Shown piece by piece: positions 34,006 to 46,250 of a stretch of 64,000 nucleotides of DNA. The translations under genes and the position numbers were made by a program. Each line of letters starts with the position of its first letter. The first letter of the stretch is position 1. The notes beneath the pieces were generated by a model, which was not told where the DNA came from, made no database searches, and saw only the letters and a list, made by a program, of their open reading frames with translations. The stretch comes from Cannabis sativa (lineage: Eukaryota; Streptophyta; Magnoliopsida; Rosales; Cannabaceae): NCBI RefSeq assembly GCF_029168945.1, contig NC_083605.1:30269280-30333279 (forward strand), in the 5' to 3' direction.

Positions 34006-37000
34006 TTAAAGTGTATTTTCTTCAAATATTTATTTTAATCTATTTATTTTATATATATTTATTTAACTAAAATTTTTAATTTAGAAAGAATTCTAAATAT
34101 AAATTTTAATTTAATATTTATAAAATTATACTAAGATTGATCTGAAAATAAATGAAATAATTTTCCATCTTAGTAATAATTTAATAATTATTTCGAAAAT
34201 TATTCAATTTAAGTTGATCCAAAATTAATTAAAAATAATTTTCAACTCAAATTTAATTTTCTATAAATATATATTGCAAAATTCGAAAATCCAACGTATT
34301 TAAAATAAATACATTTTTCGAAAATGCTTTAGAATAAAATAAAATAAATCCTAGAAAAATGATTCTAATTTATGTTGGTCCAAAATTAATTAATAAATTA
34401 ATTTTCAACACAAATATAATTTTCCTATTTAATTAAATATTAAGAAATTTATCAAATTTTTAAGTATCATGATTAAAATCAATTTAAATATTAATTTTCT
34501 ATTTAATTAAATATAAGTAGAAAAATACTTCAAGCAAACATAAAATAACTATCTAGACTTTCACTAACTAATTACTTTATTTTCTAATTATAATATATTA
34601 TAGTCCATTGATTTTAATTAATCATTAATGAAAAATTTATTTGATTTAAGTTGATCGAAAATTAATTAAAATTTTCAACTTTAATCTATTTTTCAAAAAA
34701 AAAAAAATACCTGCATTTAAGAAAAAAAAATGCAATTTCGAATTTATATAAAAAAAATGATTAATAAAATAAAATTAAATATATTTTGAAAATTATTCAA
34801 ATTTAAGTTGTTCTGAAATTAAAATTTCAAACTTAAGATAATTTTCTGTTTAATTAAATATTCTGAAAATAAAAATATTTAAGTATCAAGAATAAAATCA
34901 ACTCAAATATTTAATTTTCAATTTAATTAAACGTATTAAATATAAGAATTAAATAATCAAGTGTAAAAATAAATTGATTATTAATTCTAATTTAATACTA
35001 GGAAAAATATTCTAATTTAAGTTGGTCCAAAATTAATTAATAAATAATTAATTTACAACTTAAAATATTTTCCTAATTAAATATTAAAAATATAATTAGT
35101 TACTAGAAATAACTTTCTAGAATATATTTCAATTAACTAAGTGTTTTTCTAAAATTAACTTTAAAATATTCAATGAAAAATAAATTTAATATATTTTAAA
35201 GTTAATTATGTTGCTAATTCAATTTTGATTAGGTTAGACTAATATAATGAACCTAATACAATTATTTAAATAAGGCAAATCGGTCTTCACAATTAGGGTG
35301 GTTCATGTGAGGGAGGGCTGGGTTCAGTATGTCGTACCCACTTCTAAGGCCCCCTAACTCTCACACAAGGCCCAAAGGAGAGGAATTTAACCTTTAAATA
35401 AATAATTGTTATTCATTGAATAAGCTCAATACAAATTGGGCCTAAATAAAATTACTTATGTGAAATTTTATTTTAGCAACCTAGTCCATTTAATTAATTA
35501 AACTTAAATGGGCTTCCTATATTCATTTAAGCCCAAAAGCAAGCACATAGGCTCACACAGGTCAAATGATTTTGATGACCCTATCATGTTACTAGGTTTA
35601 CACAGATGAAAGAAATTGGAAAATTTACCTGTTACAAATTATTTATAAGATCATTGGATCTGTCAACAAGTTAATCATAGCAATTTAGATCAAATAAATA
35701 ATAGGTTTGTAAAAAAAAATTGAATAAATAAATAATCAAACATTACAAACCAAACAAGTAACATATAACTGGAAAGTGGATTAAGATATTTCTATTTTAA
35801 AATTTTAAAAAATATCTTAACTAGAATTTAAAATTTAGGTTGTTAGAGAATATTTGAAAAAAATTCAAAAAAAACTAACAAATATCCTAAATTCTATCTT
35901 AAATTCAAATATCTAACCAATTTTCAAATTTCAAGTTTATTTAAAAATTTAAATTAATTAAATTTCTAATAAGATAATAATATATAATATCTTGAATTTT
36001 AAAATTTAGATATTCCTAATATTATATTCTTAATCTTATAAGTTAATAAATTAAATATTACAAAAATAATCAATTTGAAAAAAAAATATTTTTGGTTAGG
36101 ATATTGTCCATTTTATTTAAATAAAATAATTAAATAAAATAAAATATCCTAAGTTTGAAATTTTTTTTGTTAGAAACCCTAAAATTTCTATTCAAATCTA
36201 AATTAACAAATTTTCAAAATTTTCATGTTATTTTGCCAAAAATTAATTTTAATTAAAAAAATATCTAACAAGATAAAATGTCAAAACTAATATTTTTCAA
36301 ATCTTATAATTTAATTTAATAAAATATATTTCAAAAAATAACAAATTTTTGAAAATTTGATATGGTTAGCAAATTTTGAAATTTAAACTAGATTATTTTA
36401 AAAAAAATATATCTTTATATCAAAATAAGATCATTCAAATTTTAATAATAAAATAAGTAATATCTGATCTTATAATTAAAATAATAAAAAATTTTAAAAT
36501 TAACCTTAAGGCCATTTTTGTGGAAAAATCAAATTTTCAAATTCAAAGCCTACTAATATCTAAAACTAATTTTAATTAATTAAAAATTAATAAAAGGCTG
36601 GGCGAGGAAACAGGCTGCGAGCAGCCTTTGATGACCGAGGATGCTAGGCGTGAGCAGCCCTTCAGATAGGGTTGTGTCCAAAAATTCTCGGTCAGCTCGT
36701 GTCTGAAGAGGCGTGCTGTCCGAGCGGTGCCTGGTACCCGCGCGCGCACACGTGTGCATCCGATTTCAGATATTTTCATCCAAATTCAAAAAATCATAAC
36801 TAATTCATAAAAAATCCAAATTAGGTTCTGTAAAATCCTAAATTCATTAATTTTTTGTCTACTTTCCAGTAAAAATATTTTCAGAATGAAATAAAAAATA
36901 TTTTACAACATACATTATGATTTCCATACAATCATCAAATAAGTACATAAACATTCATGAAACCATCCAAATAAACACAAACATTGTTTTAAATCCATAT

Positions 37001-37017
37001 TTCATGAAATTAAATTA
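34006..37017 (-). other. Long AT-rich leader of element C
   Basis: About 3 kb of non-coding DNA between the primer-binding site and the conserved block. It contains the shared string around 35321-35340 and a GC-rich island with alternating CGCGCGCGC at about 36590-36765, close to the primer-binding site, matching the layout of the A leader. Confidence 0.7.
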
Positions 37018-37039
37018 TTACCATGGCTCTGAGGCCAGT
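37018..37039 (-). promoter_or_regulatory. Primer-binding site of element C
   Basis: On the minus strand ACTGGCCTCAGAGCCATGG follows the LTR end CCAACA. This is the best preserved copy in the window and resembles the initiator-Met tRNA site TGGTATCAGAGC with two changes. Confidence 0.8.
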
Positions 37040-38896
37040 TGTTGGAATATGTTTTACCAGGATCTAGATTTACTACCATGTATGTTGTTTAACATCCTAA
37101 CTATGAATTTCTAAAATAATGTAAATAAACACATATAAAGTTTGAGAAACCTTACAGTGGGTGCAGTGGAATTAAACTGGCTCCTTCCGCTCAGATCTCT
37201 AACCCTTGTATCCTGTCTGTAGCAGAGTATCACCAAGATCTGAGCCAGAATCTCCTTCTCTTGAATTTAGATTCTTCACGGCCTTACACACTATGATTGA
37301 GTACCACTTGATGTGTGTGGGCACTTACTCTATCACTATAGGGTTTGACATTATGAAGAGAGGAAGAGAGAGGAGTGGTTCGAAATAGGGTAGAAGTGAT
37401 GGCTCAAAAAATTTGACTGAAGGCTTGAATTTCATCATCTTTTGATATGAGGCATCACTATCTATTTATAGGCAACCACCTAGGTTTAGGTTAGAATTAT
37501 TTGGCATTAAAATATTGAAAATTAAATGGAAAATTCCCTTCAAGTGGCCGGCCATAGGATATGTGGGCCCCCACTTTGCAATTTTGCAATTTTTGCAATT
37601 TTTTCTTATTTTCTCAAAAACGCCATTTTTCCAATTCAACCACTTTAAATGCCAAACCTATTTATTTAATAATTAAAATTAATTATCATATAAAATTGTC
37701 ATTTAACATATTTACTAATTAGACTTAATAAAGTCGTTTAATTAATAAATAAGCCCTAGAATCTCTTTTCTTCACAATTAAGCCCTTGGCTAGTGAAAAT
37801 TCATAAACTATACATAGTCTAATTTTAGAATTATAATTGATTAATTAAAATCAATTAACCGAGTCTTACAAGTAGTATGGTATCAACTAGTATGGGGACC
37901 ATGGGTCTATACAACCGAGCTTGCAATAAGCAGAACTAGAATTTACCAATTAAATTCCCTAACTTATTAATTCCTTATTGCGTCCACCATAGAACTTGGA
38001 ATTGCACTCTCAATCATATAAAACGCTCTATATGTTCCACGATATAGATACGCTATAAACATTTAACCATCGTTCTAATTCCAATAATTAAAGATCCTCT
38101 ATAGATGATTTACACCGAGTAAGGATAAATTTACCGTTTCACCCATCAATGTATTTTATCCTTAAAACACTTAGCTTCCTGTAAATGATATTTCAGTGAG
38201 CTAATATAATCACTGAAACAAGAGCTCTTCAATTTATCTCTATTAAGCCAAGCTCGAAGGAAATCATCGTTTCACTTCTATGTCCAGATATAAGTTATAG
38301 ATTCCATATCTATGTTTAGCGCTCCCACTCAATTGTACTATCATGTTCCCAAAATGTACGTATCACCCTGACCAAAAAGTAGGCTTAACTAACAAATCAA
38401 AGAACACAAATAATACTCTTGAGATCGAACCTAAGCATGTCAGGATTAAGATCTTTTGATCTAAGATCAACCAGTGATATTGACTTAGAAAGATACAACA
38501 GTAAGATTATAATATCTTTACCAAGATCAATATCGGTCCTAGTTTGATGTATACTCCATACATTCAAAACTAGCATACTTTGCCAATGTCCTGGAAAGAA
38601 CATAACACTTATCCAAGGTGTAAGTATACTTTATCGCTGATTATCACATCAGTATAAATCTAGTGCACTGATGAATCAGGGACATTATCTTTTGAAGCAT
38701 ATTATCACAATTACCTTCCACTGTGTTGACATTACTGTAATTGTGAATAACTATATGTTCTGGACTTAACAGATTTTGTACACATTAAACCATAAACATG
38801 AAAACTACATGTAAACATAAATGACTTCTAATCTGCTATTGATAACAAATTAGATTAGATTGAAATGGATTTTATTTAGGGCATAAAATCCCAACA
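37040..38896 (-). repeat. 5' LTR of element C
   Basis: 1857 bp; minus-strand start at 38896 (TGTTGGGATTTTATG) and end at 37040 (TTCCAACA). The TATA region reads TCTATTTATAG on the + strand at about 37461-37471. The bases after it are CATGC (38897-38901), which would be the target duplication; its partner is lost with the 3' end of C. Confidence 0.92.
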
Positions 38897-39240
38897 CATG
38901 CAAGTCTTCGGACAAACTTAATGGTGATCCTGGATGAAGAAGTTTAAGGATTTTTTCAGACCTTCTAAAAAGAAAAAAATAATGCAAAGGTGGTTCCTTT
39001 TTTGTTACTTTATACCCATGACAGTGGCTTTGTTAGAACAGAGAAAGATTTGATCATACGAACATGATTCAAAGCAGAAGTAGAAAAGATGGTCATTTAA
39101 TTTTGATGTACCTCGAAACCGCACAACCGCTAAAATCATAGGACATGCGTCTTTTCAAAAAAGAGGAACATGGCGAAACTACCCTTTGCAATCATTAAAA
39201 ATCTCTTTTTATTAAAAAAGAACTTTTTAAGGGGCAATTG
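38897..39240. other. Unassigned DNA between elements C and H
   Basis: 344 bp with no coding frame or repeat terminus that I recognise. It lies between the outer edge of C and the outer edge of the Athila-like LTR, so it may be target DNA older than both. Confidence 0.5.
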
Positions 39241-40447
39241 TGTTACGAAAATTATAAAACAGTACGCAAGTGCACGTAATCAAGTAGTAAACTCACGCAA
39301 GTGGGTCGAACCACATGGCATTGGATTGATTACCACTAAACTAGACTTATGATTCTATTTGGAAAATCGATACTTTTCAAGATTTTAAACAGAAATTCAA
39401 GAAACTTAAAGAAACAAGTAAAGATTAATCAAGATGAGAAGATAGGGAAGAGAATCCTGTTGTTTGTTTACCCAATTGTTAATGCCTAATGGCTATCCTT
39501 TTCTTAATGTGAATGACAGATTATAAATTTAACCTAACTCTTTTCAGATCATTTAGGTTCTAAACCACATGTTTTCTAATTAAACTCACATGTAATCATC
39601 ATTAAGTAATAATCTAAGTGTCACATAGGTCATGCAAATACTCTCGTTTCACATAGAACATCGATTATCTAATTTTAGCATTCTCAATTCTCACCTCTCA
39701 GATTTTAAATTGAGATCATAGAACATGTAGAAGGTCATGAAGCTTACACATGGAATTAAACACAAATATAGATAATTTCACAAATCAAGATTGAAGGAAT
39801 GACAATTATTCATTAACTAGGCAAAACTTTAAACAACATTCATCATCCTCCCCAAATGGGTTTTTAGCTCATAAAAATAATATAAACATTCATGATTAAT
39901 TCCGAAACAAAAATAGACATAAAAGAGAAATAGAGAGTAAAAGAAAGAAACTAGATGGTGATATCGCTCTGGGTCTTCAAGATTGCTTCCTCTCCTCCTT
40001 CATTCACTTTTCGGGCCAATTTTTGATTATCTTGGCCTTCTGAATCGTATCCCTTACATAGGAATGAGAGGTGTGCCTCTAATTGGAAAAAAATTAGATT
40101 TTTCGTGCCTTGTCGCAACCCACTTAAAGGCTGGTCGCGACCACAAGCGAAACTCAAAAATCCAGGTTTCTGCCAAAACCTCAAGTCGCGACCATAGTCG
40201 TGACCAAATAAAAGGGTCACGACTAGGCTATAGGCTGGTCGCGACTAGTGATTCTTATTGAGTAGCTTTGGCCAATTTTTCACCAGTTTCTCCTGTCTTT
40301 TCGTCAATTGACTGAATTTGAACTCTAACGCACCGGGAACCTGAAAGAAGGAAAATCAAGCGTAAAACCGCTCCAAAAGACAACAATAATCGAGAAAGTT
40401 CTTATCTATAAGACCTGAAACTTAGGCTAAAAATAGCCTAACGAAAT
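39241..40447 (-). repeat. 3' LTR of Athila-like element H
   Basis: The outer end reads TGTTACG at 39241 (CGTAACA on the coding strand). The inner end is set at about 40447 from the purine tract GTTTGGGGG beside it; this boundary is uncertain because the expected TG is not clear. Size about 1.2 kb. It contains a cluster of GTCGCGAC-like palindromes at about 40130-40250. Confidence 0.6.
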
Positions 40448-41746
40448 TCCCCCAAACTAGATTCTTACTCGCCCTCGAGTAAGACAAAAAATTACTACTA
40501 GATACGCTATCAGATAATCACAATACTGCTGCCTCATGTTCTGTTTCCTTCCATTTCTCAAACTAGAATTTCAATTCCACCAACTCTAACAATTAATTTA
40601 GATGCTCAGTTTATCACACAATGCATAAACACAAGACGACTTCACAATCGAAACAATGTTATAATAGTCTTACTCTTTCCAATCATTCCGTAATCCGATA
40701 ACTCATATGCTTGCATGCTTACCTCTCTCCACTAATGTTGACAACATCCTTTTAGAATCAATAGGACTTTTTAAGGTTTAGAAAGTATGGCTTAGATATT
40801 TAGGAAACGAAAGACAATTTTGGCTAAAGATATCATAAGCACAAAAGAACCCACAAGCTTCTCATAATTTCAAAATTTCCCAAAGTTTTCCCATAACTAA
40901 CCATGATTAAGAAAAATTTATTTATTATTTTTTTTCTTTCTATTCTTTCTTTTCCCAACATCACTGAGAATTTTTTTCTTTCTTTTAAAACTTTTGAATC
41001 ATGTTCCACTTTCTTGTTTGTTTTTTTTTCTAGTGATGTTGAGTTTACAGAATACTCTTTTCTTTTTTTTTTTTTCTCAATCTTGCAAGCTTTCTTTCTT
41101 ATATCCTCTCTCACACCATGTATATTGCTCCCCCAAACTAATTGTGTAGCTTATAATATCATTGATAATATAGTGAAGACAAAATTAACAGTGTGGATAC
41201 AAATTTCGGTTCAATAGGTGAAGAATAAAACAAGTTTAGGCTCAAGAGGGTTAACTAAGGATAATCATTTCATGGTAGGCTTGAAAGGCTCAAACTATCC
41301 AAACAAATGCCAAAATCATATTCCTATAGAATGTTGTCAAGGATTTCGCCTTGAGAGAATAAGGCACGCAAGTTCTAAGCTATCCAATCAATCTTACGAC
41401 AAACCATAGTAAAACAATTATAACATATTTCACAGATCGTCAAATTGCATTCATACACATGTTTTACAAGCATCCAAATTAATCCAAAGAGTTAACAGAA
41501 TTAAGCAGACAATTATTTTACAATTTTAGAGCACATTACAATTAACAGCAGCACACAACTATCTTTTACCTTATTCCCCATTCTAACTAAAAATAGAAAA
41601 AAAAAATTAAAGCAGAAAATTAAAAATGCTTAAAAATGCAGAAAATTTAAAATTTTAAAGTCCCCCCCCCCCCCCCAAACTAAATATCACATTGTCCCCA
41701 ATGTGTACAATAAAATGCGAAGGTGAGAGACTTACCTGAGACCCTT
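40448..41746 (-). other. Purine-tract spacer of element H
   Basis: Non-coding. Three C-runs followed by AAACTA on the + strand lie at about 40449-40459, 41131-41141 and 41662-41682; on the element's strand they read TAGTTTGGGGG, the usual polypurine form. The innermost is a run of 14 C. A small palindrome TTACTCGCCCTCGAGTAA sits at 40465-40482. Which tract serves as the real primer is unclear; the one at 40449 is nearest to the LTR. Confidence 0.5.
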
Positions 41747-42929
41747 TCAAAAAGGGTTCGGTGGCGGCGGTTGATCATACGGGTAAAACCGAGGAGGTGG
41801 CACCAAATAATTCGGGTCCTCAATCCTGATGTTCATTCTGTTGATGAGAGAGTTGAGTTGGTTAACTTGTCCCTCATCATGAATACTCCTTTGCACCATA
41901 TAATTCTGCATGTGATTATTTTGTTGAATGATGTAACTCAACTGTGCATGAGTATACTGCATCCCCAGATCAATAGGCCTAAGCAGTTGTGGGGGCTCGT
42001 CCTCCTCTTCCTTGACACTAGGCTCTCTTCGCCGCCTTTGGCCTTGTTGTTGTTCATCAGCGGGTGCTTGTCCATAAAGATTAGGCTCCTTGAGCCTGTT
42101 GACCGTACCGATATCCATCTTCCTTTGCTGTACCACAGTATTCTCATATTCCAATTGAGGCACGTCATATGTCCCGCAAAGATTAGTGATAACGCCTGCC
42201 AAACCAAGACCACCACTCGTGGCTCCTTAAACAATCTGTTCAATGCTTCCTCGGATAACTTGTCCAATGTTGATATTGTACCCCTTCATGATGGCGTACA
42301 CATATTTAAGTCTATCCATCTGGACATCAAACAAATGTTTGCTCGGCACCATCCGAGCACTCACAAAGTATAGCCAATTTTTCGCCACCGGGTTGATTTC
42401 ACATCAGTGCAGAATGTTGGGCGACTCGTCTTGCCCATCATTATCGTGGAACCTCAGTCCCGGGAACCCCACAGTTTCTTCCACATCTATGTCAAACTGT
42501 TCTTCCTCCTCAATAATTCAAAGGCACTGATCTTCTCTGGAATAGTCCGAGACAGCGTACATGGCATTGATGGCGTCGGTTGTAGAGGGAACCTTCTTAC
42601 CCCACACCTTAACATCCCCATTTCTTCGCTCGGGCCAATTCCCAAGAAATTCACATGCCATGGTGACATTAGCCCAGCCCCTAGCATCAACAAAATTGCC
42701 CCATTTCACTCTTTCAATTTGGGCTCGAATTGTCTCAAACTGCGGTTGATGCCTCAGAGGTTTGTCAGGAAATTCAATGCCCCAGTCTTCAATGTATGGC
42801 CTAGCCTTAAGCCTAATGAACCGGTTTTGTGCAGCCTCACTAACAAACCGGGTTCGATCAAAACCCGTAGGTGGTGGGATTGATCATGAACCCCCTTCTT
42901 CATTGTTTCTTGTTATTTTTCGGATCCAT
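41747..42929 (-). pseudogene. Env-position ORF of element H (plant-transposon-protein-like)
   Basis: A decayed frame of about 390 codons starting at the ATG 42929 (MDPKNNKK) and ending at 41747. Recognisable stretches are RFVSEAAQNRFIRLKARPY, KWGNFVDARGWANVTMACEF, WGKKVPSTTDAINAMY, then KHLFDVQMDRLKYVYAIMKG and a glutamine-, arginine- and proline-rich tail ending PPPPNPF. The first half resembles the uncharacterised 'putative plant transposon protein' domain found in many gypsy accessory ORFs; I recall this pattern but cannot search it. No signal peptide or membrane segment is obvious, so an envelope function is not supported. Stops and frame changes near 42900, 42530 and 42410 show decay. 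Confidence 0.6.
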
Positions 42930-43950
42930 GTTAGCACAATGACAAAAGAAAAATTCACAAAAAATAATTCTAGAAAAAATTGGGCAGCACTTTCCCTTAA
43001 ATTTTTGCTTTCCCAAATTTTGAAATTTCACCAGAACAGTACAGATAATCACAATAACAGTTCAAATCCACAATATAAACTCAATAATTCCACTATCACC
43101 AAAATTTTTCCAAATATTCAATATTTTCGCTAAAATTCCTAAATCATTCAATCAATTTCTTAAATATAATAGAGAGTGATACTTACAAACCCGAAGAAGC
43201 CACTACTCCACCTCCATTGTTGAATGTTCTTGAAAGCTTGAGGTTGAAGATGAAGATATTTGTATTTTTGGATTTGGGGAGAAATTGATATTTTTAGGGT
43301 GTGATTTTTGATGAAAAATGGTGATTGATGAGTGAAATTTAGGTATGGGATGGATTGGGAATGAGAAATTGATATAAAGATGAAAGAATTGAAAAATGGG
43401 AGATTTTTGGGGTTGATTACGGTTGAGAAGAGTGGTGGTGCAGCTGAGAAGAATGGTTAGGTTTTAGGTTTCATTTGGGTGAAAAATTTGGATTTTATAA
43501 AGTTTTTCGAAAGCTGGTCGTGACTAGCCCATGGGCTGGTCGCGACTAGCTTGAAAACCCAAAATTCAGGGTTTTGTTAAACCCTCTAGTCGCGACCATG
43601 GTCGCGACTAGGAAAAAGGGACGCGACCAGCATTACGCCTGGTCGCGACCATTGGAACCAAAAAAATTTCGTTGGTTCTGTAATTGTCCAAGTCGCGACC
43701 CAGGAACTTGGTGGTCGCGTCCATTGGGTTCTGAGTCTCGAAAAATTATTTTTTATGTTTTTTCACGATTTTTACGATTTAACTGGAAAAATATAATGTC
43801 TGATACTTTACAAGAAATTTAAAATGCTAAAAACACTAAAACATAAACTAAAACCAATAGCAAAATGTCCAAAAAATAAATGAAAACACTTGGGTTGCCT
43901 CCCAAGAGCGTTATCTTTATCATCATCTAGTCGGACGCTGAGTTGTCCTG
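42930..43950 (-). other. Spacer between pol and the extra ORF of element H
   Basis: About 1 kb without a coding frame. It holds the second and denser cluster of GTCGCGAC-like palindromes at about 43515-43730. It resembles a leader or intergenic part of the element. Confidence 0.55.
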
Positions 43951-43951
43951 T

Positions 43952-46250
43952 TTAGAGAGGCACCAGAAAAATGGCGGACTTGGCTTGGTCTAATTGACCT
44001 CTCAAGTAGAGCTTCAAACGCTGCCCATTGACCTTAAAAGTTTTGGGGCTTTCACCTTTTAGTTCCACAGCTCCATATGGGAATGCTTTGACAACCGTGA
44101 ATGGTCCCAACCATCTCGACTTCAGCTTGCCAGGAAATAATTTCAACCTAGAATTAAAAAGTAGGACTTGCTGCGCGGGTTGAAATTCTTTTCTGACTAG
44201 GCCTCGGTCATGCCACTTCTTCATTCTCTCTTTATAGATCTTGGCATTTTCATAAGTCTCGTTGCGAAACTCATCCATTTCGTTTAGTCGTAACAACCTC
44301 TTTTCTCCTGCTGCTGCCAAGTCCATATTCAATGTTTTCATGGCCCAGAATGCTTTGTGCTCTAATTCAACCGGAAGATGACAAGCTTTTCCATATACCA
44401 ACCTATAGGGAGACATTCCTATTGGTGTCTTGAACGCTGTCCTATAAGCCCATAGTGAATCATCTAGCTTCTTAGCCCAATCTTTTCTTGAACGCTGCAC
44501 CGTTTTCTCCAGAATTAGTTTAATTTCTCTCTTGGAGATTTCTGCTTGCCCATTACTCTGAGGGTGAAAAGGGACTGCAATTCTATGGCGAACTCCATAT
44601 CTTGCAAGTAAAGCTTCAAATTACTTGTTGCAAAAATGGCTTCCTTCATCACTTATAATACCTCTAGGAGTTCTAAACCAGTGAAAATATTTTTCTGAAG
44701 GAAGTTTAGCACTGTTTTACTGTCATTCAGATATGTTGCTGCTGCTTCTACCCATTTTGAGACATAATCCACAGCTAGCAATATATATGTGTAACTGTAT
44801 GATGATGGAAAAGGTCCCATGAAATCAATGCCCCACACATCAAACAGTTCTACTTCAAGTATTCCAGTCAAAGGCATCTCATTCCTTCTTGAAATATTCC
44901 CAGTTCTTTGGCACCAATCACATGCTTGGACAAATTGGTGAGCATCTTTAAATAAAGTAGGCCAAAAGAATCCACTTTGTAATACCTTTACAGCAGTACG
45001 ATTTCCACTAAAATGTCCCCCACATTGCAAACTATGGCAGTGATTTAGAATAGAGAACATCTCTTCTTCCGGCACACATCTGCTGATAATCTGATTAGCA
45101 CAATTCTTATAGAGAATAGGCTCCTCCCAATAATAGTGTTTGACCTCGGAGTAGAATTTCTTCATTTGTTGCCTCGTCAAATCTGGTGGTATAATGTCTG
45201 CAGCCAAGTAGATCACATAATCAGCAAACCAAGGTAAAGTAGAATCCAAGAGACGAAGTTGCTCATCAGGAAAATCATCATTGATCTGAACCTCCCTTGT
45301 ATTCTGACTCTCTTCAAGTTCCAACCTTGATAGATGATCTGCCACTAAATTCTCCGTGCCCTTCTTATCCTTTATTTCTAGATCAAACTCTTGTAGAAGA
45401 AGAACCCATCGAATTAGTCTTCGTTTGGCAGCTTTCTTAGTCATCAGATACTTGATTGTTGAATGGTCTGTGTATACTATCACTTTATTTCCAATCAAGT
45501 ATGGTCGAAATTTATCACATGCAAACACTATAGCCAACATCTCCTTTTCTGTAGTAGCATAATTCAATTGGGCATCATTCAAGGTTCTACTTGCATAATA
45601 AATAGTTCTGAATACCTTGTTAACCCGTTGTCCCAACACTGCTCCAATAGCATAATCCCTAGCATCACACATTATTTCGAAAGGTAACTCCCAATCTGGT
45701 GTAGTCACCATTGGTGCCGAGATTAGCTTCTTCTTGAGAATTTGAAAGGCTTCAAGACAATCCTTCCCAAATTCAAAAGATACTCCATTAGCAAGCAGAT
45801 TAGATCACGGCTTGGCAACTTTGGAGAAGTCTTTGATAAACCTTCTATAGAACCCGGCATGACCCAAGAAGCTTCGAACTCCCTTAACTGAAACTGGAAG
45901 GGGTAAGTTTTCAATTGTAGATACCTTGGCTTTAGCAACCTCAATACCACTTCTTTAAATTTTATGCCCCAACACTATGCCTTCTTTAACCATGAAGTGA
46001 CACTTTTCCCAATTTAGCACCAAATTAGAATCTTCACACCTCGTTAAAACCAATTCCAAATTGCTTAGGCATTGATCAAACGACGAGCCAAACACCGAAA
46101 AATCATCCATAAACACCTCGATGCACTTCTCTATTAGATCTGAAAATATGGCCATCATACACCTCTGGAATGTTGCAGGTGCATTACATAATCCAAAGGG
46201 CATTCTCCTGAAAGCAAATTTTCCATAAGGACATGTAAATGTAGTCTTCT
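43952..46250 (-). pseudogene. pol of Athila-like element H: reverse transcriptase, RNase H, integrase
   Basis: The fragment starts in the reverse transcriptase with TTFTCPYG and MPFGLCNAPATFQRCM, then the catalytic FMDDF motif (about 46090-46105). The connection and RNase H follow ([41 protein letters not shown]). The integrase has an H-H-C-C finger ([26 protein letters not shown]), D in [10 protein letters not shown] in ISDEGSHF and E in HPQSNGQAE. The C-terminus ends at 43952. Stops occur near 45955, 45810 and 44625 and a frame change near 44690. FMDDF and GIDFMGPFP are the forms typical of the Athila/Tat branch. The N-terminal part lies beyond element G. Confidence 0.88.

Larger units (their letters stand above)
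31398..38896 (-). mobile_element. Copia element C, gag-retaining with collapsed pol
   Basis: Reads right to left: 5' LTR (37040-38896), primer-binding site, long leader, gag, protease remnant, a short decayed pol up to the YVDD codons, then the break at 31398 where gypsy element I begins. The 3' LTR is absent. Only about 1.1 kb separates the protease motif from YVDD, against about 4 kb in A, so the integrase region is missing. D has the same arrangement. Same LTR family as A. Confidence 0.85.
39241..46250 (-). mobile_element. Athila-like gypsy element H, split by G and leaving the window
   Basis: Reads right to left: reverse transcriptase (from 46250), RNase H, integrase (to 43952), a spacer, an extra ORF in env position (42929-41747), another spacer with purine tracts, and the 3' LTR ending at 39241. 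Integrase-last order plus an ORF between pol and the 3' LTR is the Athila layout. G inserted in the reverse-transcriptase domain at 46251, so the 5' half of H must lie right of the window, after G. The expected duplication at that site is CTTCT (46246-46250). Confidence 0.8.

Noticed and set aside
40833..41114. A lysine-rich minus-strand protein
   Set aside because: It is a translated T/C-rich low-complexity stretch within the spacer of H, with no family pattern.
41747..42929. A true retroviral-type envelope gene in H
   Set aside because: No signal peptide, cleavage site or membrane anchor could be seen; only the position matches.
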